From contig NZ_BSEN01000013.1 in assembly GCF_027921845.1 (NCBI RefSeq), positions 226,526 to 290,525 of the forward strand: 64,000 nucleotides of DNA, in the 5' to 3' direction. Positions within the stretch are counted from its first letter, which is position 1; each line of letters opens with the position of its first letter. A program made the translations under genes and the position numbers. This document shows positions 26,263 to 34,452 of the stretch, piece after piece. The DNA is from Leifsonia poae. GTDB taxonomy: Bacteria; Actinomycetota; Actinomycetes; Actinomycetales; Microbacteriaceae. Under the pieces are notes generated by a model. It was not told where the DNA came from, did no database searches, and saw nothing but the letters and a program-made list of their open reading frames with translations.

Positions 26263-26355
26263 GGAGCTCCTCGTTGTTGATCGTGTGATGTTCGAAGCGC
26301 GGGGAGGGATCGGATTCCATCCTCCGCGAATAGTTGGGCAGCCCGGAGAGGACGC

Positions 26356-27141
26356 CTAGCGTCCGACGAATTGGGCCTCGCTGCGCGTCAGGAAGGCCTG
26401 CATGCCGATCGCTGCATCTTCGCTCTGGAGAAGGCGCACCAGCGCAGGCTGGAGCTCGCCCTCCGCCGCGGCGTCGCCGTCGCGCACGGCACGCTTGGCA
26501 TTGGCGAGCGCAGCCTGCACGGCCAGGGGCGCCTGGGCGGCGATGCGTTCGGCGATGGCCAGCGCGCGATCGAACTGCTCACCGTCGTCGACGACCTCCT
26601 GCACGAGGCCGATGCGGTGGGCTTCGGCGGCGTCGAACAGGTCTCCCGTGAGGATCCAGCGCATGGCGTTGCCCCACCCGACCGCCCGGGGGAAGCGCAG
26701 GGTCGCTCCGCCGAACGGCAGAATGCCCCTGGCGACTTCGAGCTGCCCGAACCTCGTGGAACGGGCGGCGACCGCTACGTCGCTCGCCAGCACGAGCTCG
26801 ATGCCGAGCGTGAGGCAGGTGCCCTGCACAGCGATGACAACGGGCTTCGTGAGCTGCTCGCCCGACACCTGCCACGGGTTGATGCCGCCCTCGCTCGTGA
26901 ACGACAGACCGTCGGCCCCGATACGCGGGCCGAGATCGGCGAGGTCGAGGCCCGCGGTGAAGTGGTCGCCGACCGCGTGGACGAGACCGACCCGCAGTTC
27001 GGGATCGTGCTCCAACTCGCCGTAGGCGGCGGCGAGCGCGTTGAGCATCTCGAAGTCGGCCGCGTTGCGCTTGTCGGGGCGGTTGAAGCCGATGAGCAGG
27101 ATGTGCCCGCGGCGCTCGGTGATGATCTTGGGTTCGGTCAT
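26356..27141 (-). CDS. enoyl-CoA hydratase/isomerase family (crotonase)
   Basis: A 261-residue crotonase-fold protein. It has FNRPDKRNAADFEML, the oxyanion-hole strand VHAVGDHFTAGLDL, AVQGTCLTLGIELVLASDVAVAA and the RFGQLEVARGILPFGGATLRFPRAVG segment. The catalytic glutamate pair of true enoyl-CoA hydratases is not clearly kept (GLDLADL and VARGILPFGG), so isomerase, hydrolase or another CoA reaction is equally possible. The start at MTEPKIITE was chosen by family fit. It is transcribed leftward, downstream of the arginase-family gene with 22 bases between them. Confidence 0.87.
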   Translation of the reverse strand: MTEPKIITERRGHILLIGFNRPDKRNAADFEMLNALAAAYGELEHDPELRVGLVHAVGDHFTAGLDLADLGPRIGADGLSFTSEGGINPWQVSGEQLTKPVVIAVQGTCLTLGIELVLASDVAVAARSTRFGQLEVARGILPFGGATLRFPRAVGWGNAMRWILTGDLFDAAEAHRIGLVQEVVDDGEQFDRALAIAERIAAQAPLAVQAALANAKRAVRDGDAAAEGELQPALVRLLQSEDAAIGMQAFLTRSEAQFVGR

Positions 27142-27163
27142 GGCTCCCAAGCTACCCCGGGCG

Positions 27164-28087
27164 TCAGGGGGCGTCACCGACGGCCTGCTGATCGGTGGAG
27201 AGGTGTCGGCCGGCTCCGGGTGGGGAGGACGGTCCGCTCGCTGGAAGGCGCCCGGTCAGGGCGCCCAGGATGCGGAGGATCACCGGAAGATCGTGCGACG
27301 CGGGCTCGGGCGACTCCGGTGCGAATTCGGTGATCGCGGCCCCGGCGAGCTCGAAGCGCGCACGCAGAGCTCGGATCGCCTCGGTCAGCTGTTCCGGCGT
27401 CACGCCGAACGGCTCGGGATAGCCGATCCCGTCGATCGAGGCCGGGTCGAGCACATCGAGGTCGATGTGCAGGTAGACGGCCGTAGCGCCCGTCGACTCC
27501 ACGGCAGCGACCAGATCACGCGGCTCGGCGAGCGAGTCCGGTGCGAGCATCCGGATGCCGTGCTCGGCGATGTAGGCGCTCTCGCCGTCGTCGAGCGCGC
27601 GGGTTCCGGCGAGCACCAGAGCCTCGGGGGAGAGGAGCGACGCGCCCTCGGAGGCGAGACCGTCGGGAGCGTCACCGAGCAGGGCACGCACGACCATGCC
27701 GTGGAATGCGCCCGACGGCGATGAGCCCACGTCGTTCAGGTCGCCGTGGGCGTCGAACCAGACCAGGGCGACGCTCCCCGGCTCGCGCGACGCGACCACG
27801 TGCTGCACGCTGGCGAGGTCGGCTGCGCAGTCACCGCCGATGGTCACCACCGGCGACTCCAGGAGCATCAGCTCGGCGGCTGCGGCATCCCGGATCGTCG
27901 CGAGCGCCGAGAAGCGGTGCACGCCGGTGTCGAGGGACTCTCCGGCGGCGGCGGGAACGCTCACGACCGTCGTCGCCGCGACGGGGAGATCGCCCCGGAT
28001 GGCCTCGGCTCCGTCGATCAGCCGCATCGCGCGGGAGGATCCGGACCCCTGCCACTGCGGCACGACGAGGAAGGACGCCGCGCTCAT
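27164..28087 (-). CDS. arginase/ureohydrolase family protein
   Basis: A 307-residue ureohydrolase-fold protein. The two aspartate-rich Mn sites are seen in VWFDAHGDLN and HIDLDVLDPAS. The first metal-ligand motif, GGDHS in true arginases, reads GGDCA here, so a Cys stands where a Mn-binding His is usual. The protein ends in a 30-residue Pro/Ser-rich tail of no clear role. Such actinobacterial members may use other guanidino or amidino substrates; arginase activity should not be assumed. The neighbouring genes do not point to arginine catabolism. Confidence 0.85.
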   Translation of the reverse strand: MSAASFLVVPQWQGSGSSRAMRLIDGAEAIRGDLPVAATTVVSVPAAAGESLDTGVHRFSALATIRDAAAAELMLLESPVVTIGGDCAADLASVQHVVASREPGSVALVWFDAHGDLNDVGSSPSGAFHGMVVRALLGDAPDGLASEGASLLSPEALVLAGTRALDDGESAYIAEHGIRMLAPDSLAEPRDLVAAVESTGATAVYLHIDLDVLDPASIDGIGYPEPFGVTPEQLTEAIRALRARFELAGAAITEFAPESPEPASHDLPVILRILGALTGRLPASGPSSPPGAGRHLSTDQQAVGDAP

Positions 28088-28097
28088 GCGCGAGCCT

Positions 28098-28748
28098 TCA
28101 TCGCATGTCCCGGTAGCGCTTGGCGTCCGCGGCGGCTCGGCGCAGCTCCGGGGCGGTGAGCCGCGGGCCGTATGCCGGGGTTTCGCGCTGCACGCGCCAG
28201 CCCTCGGAGAGCGGACCGAGATCGACGGCGTCGAAGCCGAAGTCGTCGAGCAGCGCGGTCACGGCGGCCTTGGCTTCTGCATCGTCGCCCGCGATGGCCA
28301 GAGCGCGACGCTCGGGATCGCCGGACGGGAGGGCGTCGGTGACGATCGCGGACGAGTAGATGTGGTTGAACGCCTTGACGACGTGCGCATCCGGAAGGTG
28401 CCGCTGCAGCAGCTCGGACACGGTGGTCGACTCGTCGTCGAGCTCCGCCACGTGGCCGTCGCGCTGCGGGTAGTAGTTGTTCGTGTCGACCACGACCTTT
28501 CCGGCGAAGGCGTCGGCCGGGAGGGACTCGATGCTCCTGAACGGGATGGTGACGACCACGATGTCACCGGCGCGTGCTGCCTCCTCGACGGTGGCCGCTC
28601 GTGCCGACGGCCCCAGCTCGGCGACCAGCTCTCCGAGCGTCTCCGGTCCGCGCGAGTTGCTCACCACGACGTCGTACCCTCTGGCGACGCCCAGGCGCGC
28701 GATCTGACTTCCGATGTGTCCCGCTCCGACGAGCGCCAATGTTGTCAT
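28098..28748 (-). CDS. NADPH-dependent F420 reductase-like oxidoreductase
   Basis: A 216-residue Rossmann protein. The nucleotide motif is LALVGAGHIGSQIARLGV, followed by the NSRGP turn that favours NADP(H). The rest (VVVTIPFRSIESLP, VVDTNNYYPQRDGH, HVVKAFNHI, LAIAGDD, GFDAVDLGPLSEGWR) follows the NADPH:F420 reductase and YdfG-like pattern. Many annotated members do not use F420, so the cofactor partner is open. The ATG has GGAG upstream at a good distance. It lies 10 bases upstream of the arginase-like gene on the same strand and may be co-transcribed with it. Confidence 0.88.
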   Translation of the reverse strand: MTTLALVGAGHIGSQIARLGVARGYDVVVSNSRGPETLGELVAELGPSARAATVEEAARAGDIVVVTIPFRSIESLPADAFAGKVVVDTNNYYPQRDGHVAELDDESTTVSELLQRHLPDAHVVKAFNHIYSSAIVTDALPSGDPERRALAIAGDDAEAKAAVTALLDDFGFDAVDLGPLSEGWRVQRETPAYGPRLTAPELRRAAADAKRYRDMR

Positions 28749-28859
28749 ACGTTCTCCAACTCCTGCATGGTCCTTCGTGTTCCGCACGACACGGCGTGTT
28801 CGTGAGAAGGCGGCGGGATGCGCGGCTCGCGCGCATCCCGCGCGCATCCCGCGCCATCG

Positions 28860-29636
28860 TCACTGCCCTGGCGTGTACGGAGCGGACGGCGTCGCCTCGG
28901 CGGTGACCGCAGGCTGCGCCGGTGCGCCGCCGGTCTTGAGCGCGGCGAGGCGCGCCTCGACCTCCGTCATCTCCCCGAGGTCGTCGAGCTGGTTGAACTG
29001 GGCGTCGAGACTCGACGCGGCGAGCTCGGAGGCGCCGCGCACCTTGGCCTCTTCGCGCTTGATCTTGTCTTCGAAGCGACCGACCTCGCTGGTCGGGTCG
29101 AGGATGTCGACGCTCTTCACCGCATCCATCACCTGCTGCTGAGCCTGTGCGCTCTTCGCGCGGGCGATCAGCTCGCTCCGCTTGCTCTTGAGCTGCTCGA
29201 GCTTGCCCTTCATGCCGTTCAGGCCCGACTTGAGCTTGTCGACGACCTCGGTCTGCGAGGCGATCTGCGGCTCCGCCGCCTTGGCCTCGTTCTCCGACGC
29301 GATCTGTCTCTGCAGCGCGACCTTGGCGAGGTTGTCGAACTTGTCCGCGTTGGCCGAGTCTCCGCCCGACCGGTAGCTGTCGGCCTGCTTGCTGGCGGCG
29401 AGCGCCTTCTGGCCCCACTCGGCCGCCGCCTCGACGTCCTCTTTGTGATCGTCTTCGAGCATCCGGAGGTTGCCGATCGTCTCCGCGATCGCGCTCTCGG
29501 CGTCGGCGATGTTGTTCGTGAAATCGCGGACCATCTGGTCCAGCATCTTCTCCGGGTCCTCCGCCTGGTCGATGAGGGCGTTGACGTTCGCCTTCATCAG
29601 CTGCGAGATGCGCCCGAAAATGGACTGCTTTGCCAT
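28860..29636 (-). CDS. pspA: PspA/IM30 family protein
   Basis: A 258-residue protein, almost all helical, typical of PspA/Vipp1/IM30. The N-terminal amphipathic part IFGRISQLMKANVNALIDQAEDPEKMLDQMVRDF is the family signature, followed by long coiled-coil helices to about residue 225 and an Ala/Pro-rich tail of ~25 residues. PspA-type proteins assemble on the inner face of the membrane and protect it under stress. The gene follows the TPM-domain gene after 44 bases on the same strand, a pairing that suggests a shared membrane-stress task. The start has AAAGGAA ahead. Confidence 0.92.
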   Translation of the reverse strand: MAKQSIFGRISQLMKANVNALIDQAEDPEKMLDQMVRDFTNNIADAESAIAETIGNLRMLEDDHKEDVEAAAEWGQKALAASKQADSYRSGGDSANADKFDNLAKVALQRQIASENEAKAAEPQIASQTEVVDKLKSGLNGMKGKLEQLKSKRSELIARAKSAQAQQQVMDAVKSVDILDPTSEVGRFEDKIKREEAKVRGASELAASSLDAQFNQLDDLGEMTEVEARLAALKTGGAPAQPAVTAEATPSAPYTPGQ

Positions 29637-29680
29637 GGTGTTGCTTTCCTTTCGCTTGAGCCGTCGATCCCGGACGGGAC

Positions 29681-31699
29681 CTAGAACCTGCCACCTCCGC
29701 GACGGGAGCGTGTGCCGCCTCCGCCGAAGCTTCCCGGGCTGAACCCGCCTCCGCCGCCACGGCTACCGCCACGCCCGCCGCCGCCACGGCCACCACCGCC
29801 GCCCCCGCTCAGCACCGAATTGATCAGGATGCCGCCGAGGATCGCCCCCATCGCGCCGTTGCCCCCGCCTCCGGAGCCGCCGCCGAACATCCCGCCGAGG
29901 CCGCCGGTGCCCGGCTGGAAGCCGCCGACGTCCTGCTGCGCGAGTTGGGTCGCCGCGTCGGCCAGCTGGGCGGCGCGCTGCGCCTGACCGAGCGCCGTGA
30001 CCGGATCGGTGATCGCGGTCGCCTCGGCCTGCACGAGCAGCCGGCCGGCCTCCGCGAGGCGGGTGCGCGCCTCCGCGCCGACCGCGCCGCGCCGTGCCGC
30101 GATGAAGTCCTCGCACGCCGAGACCCGGCTCTTGGCGTCGAGCAGCGTCTGCTGCAGCGACGCCTGCGCGCGCTGCGCCTGCTGCCGGGCATCCCGCACG
30201 CCGCCGAGCACGGCGTCGATGTTCTGATTCGCCGCTTCGAGGCGGTTGGCGATCTCCAGGGGATTGATCCTGCCGGCCGCGAGCTTGCTCTTCACGTCGG
30301 CGACGGTCTGCTCGGTTCCGGCGACCGCGGCCGAGATCGTCCCGTCGGCGTCTCCCGCCGCGGCGAGGCTGCGGGCCTCGGCGAGATCGCTCTCCAGCTC
30401 GGCGATCGTGCCGTCGATGGTCTGCTGCGCCGCGGCGAGGTCGGCTCCGAGCCGGTCGACCGCGTCGAGAAGGAGCTTGGCCTGGTCGACCGACTCTTCC
30501 GCCGCGCGCACGCCGATGGCGGCGGCGCTGGTGTCGCCGGCCGCGCTCTTCTGCGCCGCAGCCGCCAGTGCGGTGGTCACGAAGGCCAGCCGATCGGTCG
30601 CCTGCGCGATGTTGTCGTGGATAGTGGTGATCGACGCCTCGGTGTAGCGCTCCGAGAGCGCCGCGTAGCCGGCGTTCGACTGGGCGATGCGGCTCTGCAC
30701 CGCAGTCGCGGCGGCCTGCACCTCGGCGGTCGCCTGCGGGATGCGCTTCTCGAGCGCTCGCAGTTCGTCGAACGCGTCGGCCTGCTTGTCGAGCGCGTCG
30801 TTGGCCGCCGCGCAGAGCTGCACGATCTGGATGTTCCAATCGCGCGTCTGCTGTTCAGTGTCCTGCTCGGCATCGTCGAGCTTCTGCTTGAGCGTGAACG
30901 CGTCGCGCAACTGCGCCTTGGCGGCGTCGAGCGCCGCCTGGAACGGCACCACCGCGTCCGCTCCATACTGCGCCGTGGCGAAACCGAGTTCCTCTTCGCT
31001 CGTGCGCACCGCGTCGTCGGTCTGCACCAGCGCCGACCCGGCCCGTCGCACGAGGTCGGCGATGGGCATGGTCTGAAGCTCGTTCTGGGGCACTGCCGGG
31101 CCGCCCGGCGCCGAACGCGCCTTCTTCGCGGCGGACCGCCTGCGCAGCACGAAGAAGACGATCAGTCCGATGACCAAGACGGCGATCACGATGAACCAGA
31201 CGACACCGCTCCCGCCGGCGCTCCCGCCGACCGCGTCGCCCAGCCCGTCGGCCGCCGCGACCGCCGCCCCTGACCAGTCACCCGCCTTGAGCTTCGGCTC
31301 GATATCGTTGCGCTCGATCTGGTCCAGCTGGTCGTCGGTGACCGGACCGGCCGAATCCCCCGAGAGGTAATAGGCGCGGCCGTCCGTCGCGACGGCGAGC
31401 AGATAGTCGGACGGGCCGAGATTGTTGTTCGCTGCCGTCTGGTTCGCCCAGTCCGCGGCATCCGTCGGGTTGGTGAAGCGGTCGACGTAGACGACGTAGA
31501 GGTCGACGCGGTGGTCGGAGTAGAGCTTCTTGGCCGCGTTCTCCACGGTGCTCGTCTGGCCGGCGTCGAGCACACCCGCCTGGTCGACGACGTGTCCGCT
31601 GCCGAGGTCGACCGGGTCTTGTGCGCTCGCCATCGTCGCTGTTCCCACGACCAGCCCCAGCGCGAGCAGGACTCCGCCCAGTACCCCTCGTAAACGCAT
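29681..31699 (-). CDS. secreted/membrane TPM-domain protein with long coiled coil and Gly-rich tail
   Basis: A 672-residue protein. Signal peptide about 1-26 (ending TMASAQD), then a TPM domain (about 27-145; VDQAGVLDAGQ, DLYVVYVDRF, YLLAVATDGRAYYLSGD), a transmembrane helix near 165-187 (VVWFIVIAVLVIGLIVFFVL) followed by RRRSAAKKARS, a ~370-residue helical coiled-coil region in the cytoplasm, and a Gly/Arg-rich tail (GGGGGRGGGGRGGSRGGGGG). The TPM domain was first seen in YgcG and photosystem II repair factors and can act as a weak phosphatase. The coiled coil and the adjacent PspA gene suggest that it works with PspA at the membrane; this is inference. Confidence 0.88.
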   Translation of the reverse strand: MRLRGVLGGVLLALGLVVGTATMASAQDPVDLGSGHVVDQAGVLDAGQTSTVENAAKKLYSDHRVDLYVVYVDRFTNPTDAADWANQTAANNNLGPSDYLLAVATDGRAYYLSGDSAGPVTDDQLDQIERNDIEPKLKAGDWSGAAVAAADGLGDAVGGSAGGSGVVWFIVIAVLVIGLIVFFVLRRRSAAKKARSAPGGPAVPQNELQTMPIADLVRRAGSALVQTDDAVRTSEEELGFATAQYGADAVVPFQAALDAAKAQLRDAFTLKQKLDDAEQDTEQQTRDWNIQIVQLCAAANDALDKQADAFDELRALEKRIPQATAEVQAAATAVQSRIAQSNAGYAALSERYTEASITTIHDNIAQATDRLAFVTTALAAAAQKSAAGDTSAAAIGVRAAEESVDQAKLLLDAVDRLGADLAAAQQTIDGTIAELESDLAEARSLAAAGDADGTISAAVAGTEQTVADVKSKLAAGRINPLEIANRLEAANQNIDAVLGGVRDARQQAQRAQASLQQTLLDAKSRVSACEDFIAARRGAVGAEARTRLAEAGRLLVQAEATAITDPVTALGQAQRAAQLADAATQLAQQDVGGFQPGTGGLGGMFGGGSGGGGNGAMGAILGGILINSVLSGGGGGGRGGGGRGGSRGGGGGFSPGSFGGGGTRSRRGGGRF

Positions 31700-31923
31700 C
31701 TACTCACTCTCTCGAGTCGGGTGCCCCTGCTGCGAGTCTATTCGGGGCCCGATCGGGCGCGCCAGAGCGCCCGGGTGGCCGGGTGATCGCTGTGGCGGCG
31801 GCGCACGGCTCCGTCGACTGTTTCACCCTGTTACGCCCGGGATGCGCGGTTCGGGGCCGCCCTTCAGAATTGTGGGACGCCGAATCATCGCCAGCCGATA
31901 CATCGCCATGAGAGGAGCACCGC

Positions 31924-32706
31924 ATGAGCATCCGACGCCCGGTGCGCTCCCTCGCCGTGGTCGAGGCCACCCGCTTCCGCGGGCACGACCCCGAGTACCA
32001 CGCGTACGTGCAGATCCTCGTGGAGTCGGCCATCGTCGAAGCCGAGCGTCAGGGCTGGACCGTCACGCGCGTCGCCGCCGATCAAGGCGAGGATGCGCTG
32101 CTCGCGCGCACGGAGACGGCGGAGGCCATCCTGATCATGGGCGGTGAGGACATCACTCCCGGGCTGTACGGCGCCGCCGGCGGCTACGAAGGCGAGAGCC
32201 GTCACCTCCCCGAAGCCGATCGCGCCCAGATCGCGGTCGTGCATCGCGCGATCGAGCGCGGTACGCCACTCCTCGGCATCTGCCGCGGATTGCAGATCAT
32301 CAACGTCGCTCTCGGCGGCACGCTGGTTCAGCACCTCGACGACACCGGCGAGCACAAGAACAGCGGCGTGCCCATCCGGGACATCATGGCGACGCACGCC
32401 GTGCGCCTGGCCACCGGCAGCCTGGTCGCCGGTCTGCTGGAGAGCCACACCGTCGCAGTGCAGAGCGCTCACCACCAGGCGGTCGACGTCGTCGGGTCGG
32501 GGCTGGTCGTCACCGGCCGCGCCACCGACGGGCATGTCGAGGCGATCGAGCACGAGTCGGCGCCGGTGCTCGGAGTCCAGTGGCACCCGGAGGACCCGGG
32601 CGCGCCGGAGGGACAACTGGGCGCGCTGCTCTCGTCGCTCGACCGTGCCGCTCTCGGTGAGGCATCGCCGGCTCGTGCGTCATCCCGCGAGGCCGTCGCC
32701 GCCTAG
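31924..32706 (+). CDS. gamma-glutamyl-gamma-aminobutyrate hydrolase family protein (PuuD-like class I amidotransferase)
   Basis: A 260-residue class I glutamine amidotransferase-like hydrolase. The nucleophile Cys is in TPLLGICRGLQIINV, and the His and Glu of the triad are in GVQWHPEDPG. The oxyanion region is MGGEDITPGLYG, and GGTLVQHLDD and QSAHHQAVD are family marks. PuuD cleaves gamma-glutamyl-GABA in putrescine breakdown; no other puu gene is near, so another gamma-glutamyl substrate is possible. GAGAGGAGC lies before the ATG. Ends just before a short hairpin that separates it from the convergent pcm gene. Confidence 0.9.
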   Translation: MSIRRPVRSLAVVEATRFRGHDPEYHAYVQILVESAIVEAERQGWTVTRVAADQGEDALLARTETAEAILIMGGEDITPGLYGAAGGYEGESRHLPEADRAQIAVVHRAIERGTPLLGICRGLQIINVALGGTLVQHLDDTGEHKNSGVPIRDIMATHAVRLATGSLVAGLLESHTVAVQSAHHQAVDVVGSGLVVTGRATDGHVEAIEHESAPVLGVQWHPEDPGAPEGQLGALLSSLDRAALGEASPARASSREAVAA

Positions 32707-32723
32707 GGCCCGGTCACCGAGGG

Positions 32724-32739
32724 GCTTCGTCGCCGAAGC
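32724..32739. terminator. short hairpin between convergent genes
   Basis: GCTTCG and CGAAGC form a 6-bp stem with a 4-base loop in the gap between the PuuD-like and pcm genes. There is no T-run, so termination is only possible, not certain. Confidence 0.35.
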
Positions 32740-32748
32740 GTCTCGCGC

Positions 32749-33417
32749 TTACTTCCCCGGCCAGGCCTGCTCGCCCACCAGCGGCACGAACGAGACCCCG
32801 CCCAGATCGACCTCGGTCAGCGTACCGTCGGCGGCGCGCTCGAACGACGACAGGTGCTGGGCGCCACCGGCCCGGCCGACCGGCATCACGACGCGGGCCC
32901 CCTCGGCCAGCTGCGCCAGCCACGCGTCCGGAACGCCGGGCCCGGTCGCCGCGGCGATGATCACGTCGTACGGGGCGTCCTCCGGCCAGCCGAGCGAACC
33001 GTCGCCCGTGACCACCTTCACGTCGTAACCCAGTGCGTCGAGCGTGCGCTCCGCAGACGCTGCGAGCGACGGATGCCGTTCGACGCTCACCACGCGCGCG
33101 GCGAGCTCTGCGGTCACGGCCGCCGCGTAGCCGGATCCGGTCCCGATGTCGAGCACGACGTCGTCAGGACCGATCCGCGCCGCCTCCAGCATCAGCGCGA
33201 CGATGTACGGCTGGGAGATCGTCTGCCCGTCGCCGATCGGCAGGGGCTGGTCCTCGTAGGCGTAGCGGGCGAACGCCGGGTCCACGAACAGGTGTCGCGG
33301 CACGCGGCCCATCGCCTCGAGAACGCGGGCGTCCTCGATCCCGCGGTAGGCGAGCTGCTGCTCGACCATCCGCCTGCGCTCCGCGTCGTGATCGGTCTTC
33401 GTGATGGCCTCCCGCAT
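32749..33417 (-). CDS. pcm: protein-L-isoaspartate O-methyltransferase
   Basis: A 222-residue SAM-dependent methyltransferase. The Pcm signature is clear: RHLFVDPAFARYAYEDQPLPIG, DGQTISQPYIVALML, the SAM-binding VLDIGTGSGYAAAVTAELA and VVSVERHPSLA. It methylates isoaspartyl residues formed in damaged proteins so that they can return to aspartate. Length is normal. The gene is leftward and convergent with the PuuD-like gene; the sugar operon ends upstream of it with a 36-base gap, so read-through from that operon is possible. Confidence 0.92.
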   Translation of the reverse strand: MREAITKTDHDAERRRMVEQQLAYRGIEDARVLEAMGRVPRHLFVDPAFARYAYEDQPLPIGDGQTISQPYIVALMLEAARIGPDDVVLDIGTGSGYAAAVTAELAARVVSVERHPSLAASAERTLDALGYDVKVVTGDGSLGWPEDAPYDVIIAAATGPGVPDAWLAQLAEGARVVMPVGRAGGAQHLSSFERAADGTLTEVDLGGVSFVPLVGEQAWPGK

Positions 33418-33453
33418 CCAGTGAACACCCTGGGGGAGGCTCCCGTCTGCAGG

Positions 33454-34452
33454 TCAGCCGACCGGGAGAGCCGCCTGGCGTGCGCCCAGTTCGCCGCGCG
33501 CCCGTTCGAGCGCGTCGGCGTCGGCGCCGGCCGCTTCGAGCGCGAGCAGCCCTGCCCCCAGGATCGGCGCCGCCGTCACCAGTTCGATGTGCGCCAGCGG
33601 GGCCCGGTCGGCCAGGCCCTCTTCGATCGCCTGCATGAGCCGGGCATCCCGTGCGCCGATCACACCGCCGCCCAGCACCACCGGGGTGGGGCGATCCAGC
33701 AGCCCGAGGCGCCGCAGCGTCGTGACGGCGAACACCACGATCTCCTCGGCCTGCCGATCGACGAGACCGATGGCGACGCCGTCGCCGGCGCGGGCCGCGT
33801 CGAAGACCGCCGGGCTGATCAACGCGAGATCGGAGTTGGGGATGCGCTCGAAGTGCAGCGCCTCGATCACGTCCTGCACGCTCTCCAGGCCGTAGACGGC
33901 CGGGATGGCTTGGACGAGTGCGGTCGACGGACCGCGGCCGTCCACGGCGCGTGCCGCGTGCCACAGAGCCTGCTCGCCGAGGTGCCAGCCGCCGCCCCAG
34001 TCGCCCGACGACATCCCCAGCGACGGATAGCGCACCACGGCGCCGTCGGACCGCACCCCGACGCAGTTGATGCCCGTACCGCACACCACCGCCACCGCAT
34101 CCGGTTCGCTGGTGCCGGCCCGCAGTAGCGCGAACAGGTCATTGTCGACGACGGCGCCCGCCCAGGGCAGCCCGGCGATGTGCTCGCCGAACGCCGCCAG
34201 CTCGGCCGGCAGGTCGAGACCGGAGAGGTAGATGTTCGTCTGCACGATCGGCCGGTCGCCGGTCTGCTGCACGAGGCTCGCGATGAGCTCGTCCACCAGG
34301 TCGGCGGCGGCGCCCATCCCGATGATGTGCGGGCTCGAGGTCGTGCCGCGGGCGCTCGCCAGCACCGTGCCGTCGAGATCGAGCGCGACGGCGTCGGTCT
34401 TCGAACCGCCGCCGTCGACCGCGATCACGATGCCCGGTGCCGAGCCGCTCAC
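33454..34452 (-). CDS. BadF/BadG-type ATPase, N-acetylglucosamine kinase-like sugar kinase
   Basis: A 332-residue ASKHA-fold kinase. It shows the phosphate 1 motif IAVDGGGSKTDAVALDLDG, VVDNDLFALLRAG, the phosphate 2 motif VAVVCGTGINCVGV, the RYPSLGMSSGDWGGGWHLGE segment and an adenosine motif VVLGGGVIGARD. This fits eukaryotic-type GlcNAc kinases and related bacterial sugar kinases. The GTG at 34452 overlaps the stop of the GH4 gene by four bases (GTGA) and is my choice; the ATG three codons upstream is possible. As last gene of the transporter operon it probably phosphorylates the imported sugar or its hydrolysis product. Confidence 0.87.
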   Translation of the reverse strand: MSGSAPGIVIAVDGGGSKTDAVALDLDGTVLASARGTTSSPHIIGMGAAADLVDELIASLVQQTGDRPIVQTNIYLSGLDLPAELAAFGEHIAGLPWAGAVVDNDLFALLRAGTSEPDAVAVVCGTGINCVGVRSDGAVVRYPSLGMSSGDWGGGWHLGEQALWHAARAVDGRGPSTALVQAIPAVYGLESVQDVIEALHFERIPNSDLALISPAVFDAARAGDGVAIGLVDRQAEEIVVFAVTTLRRLGLLDRPTPVVLGGGVIGARDARLMQAIEEGLADRAPLAHIELVTAAPILGAGLLALEAAGADADALERARGELGARQAALPVG

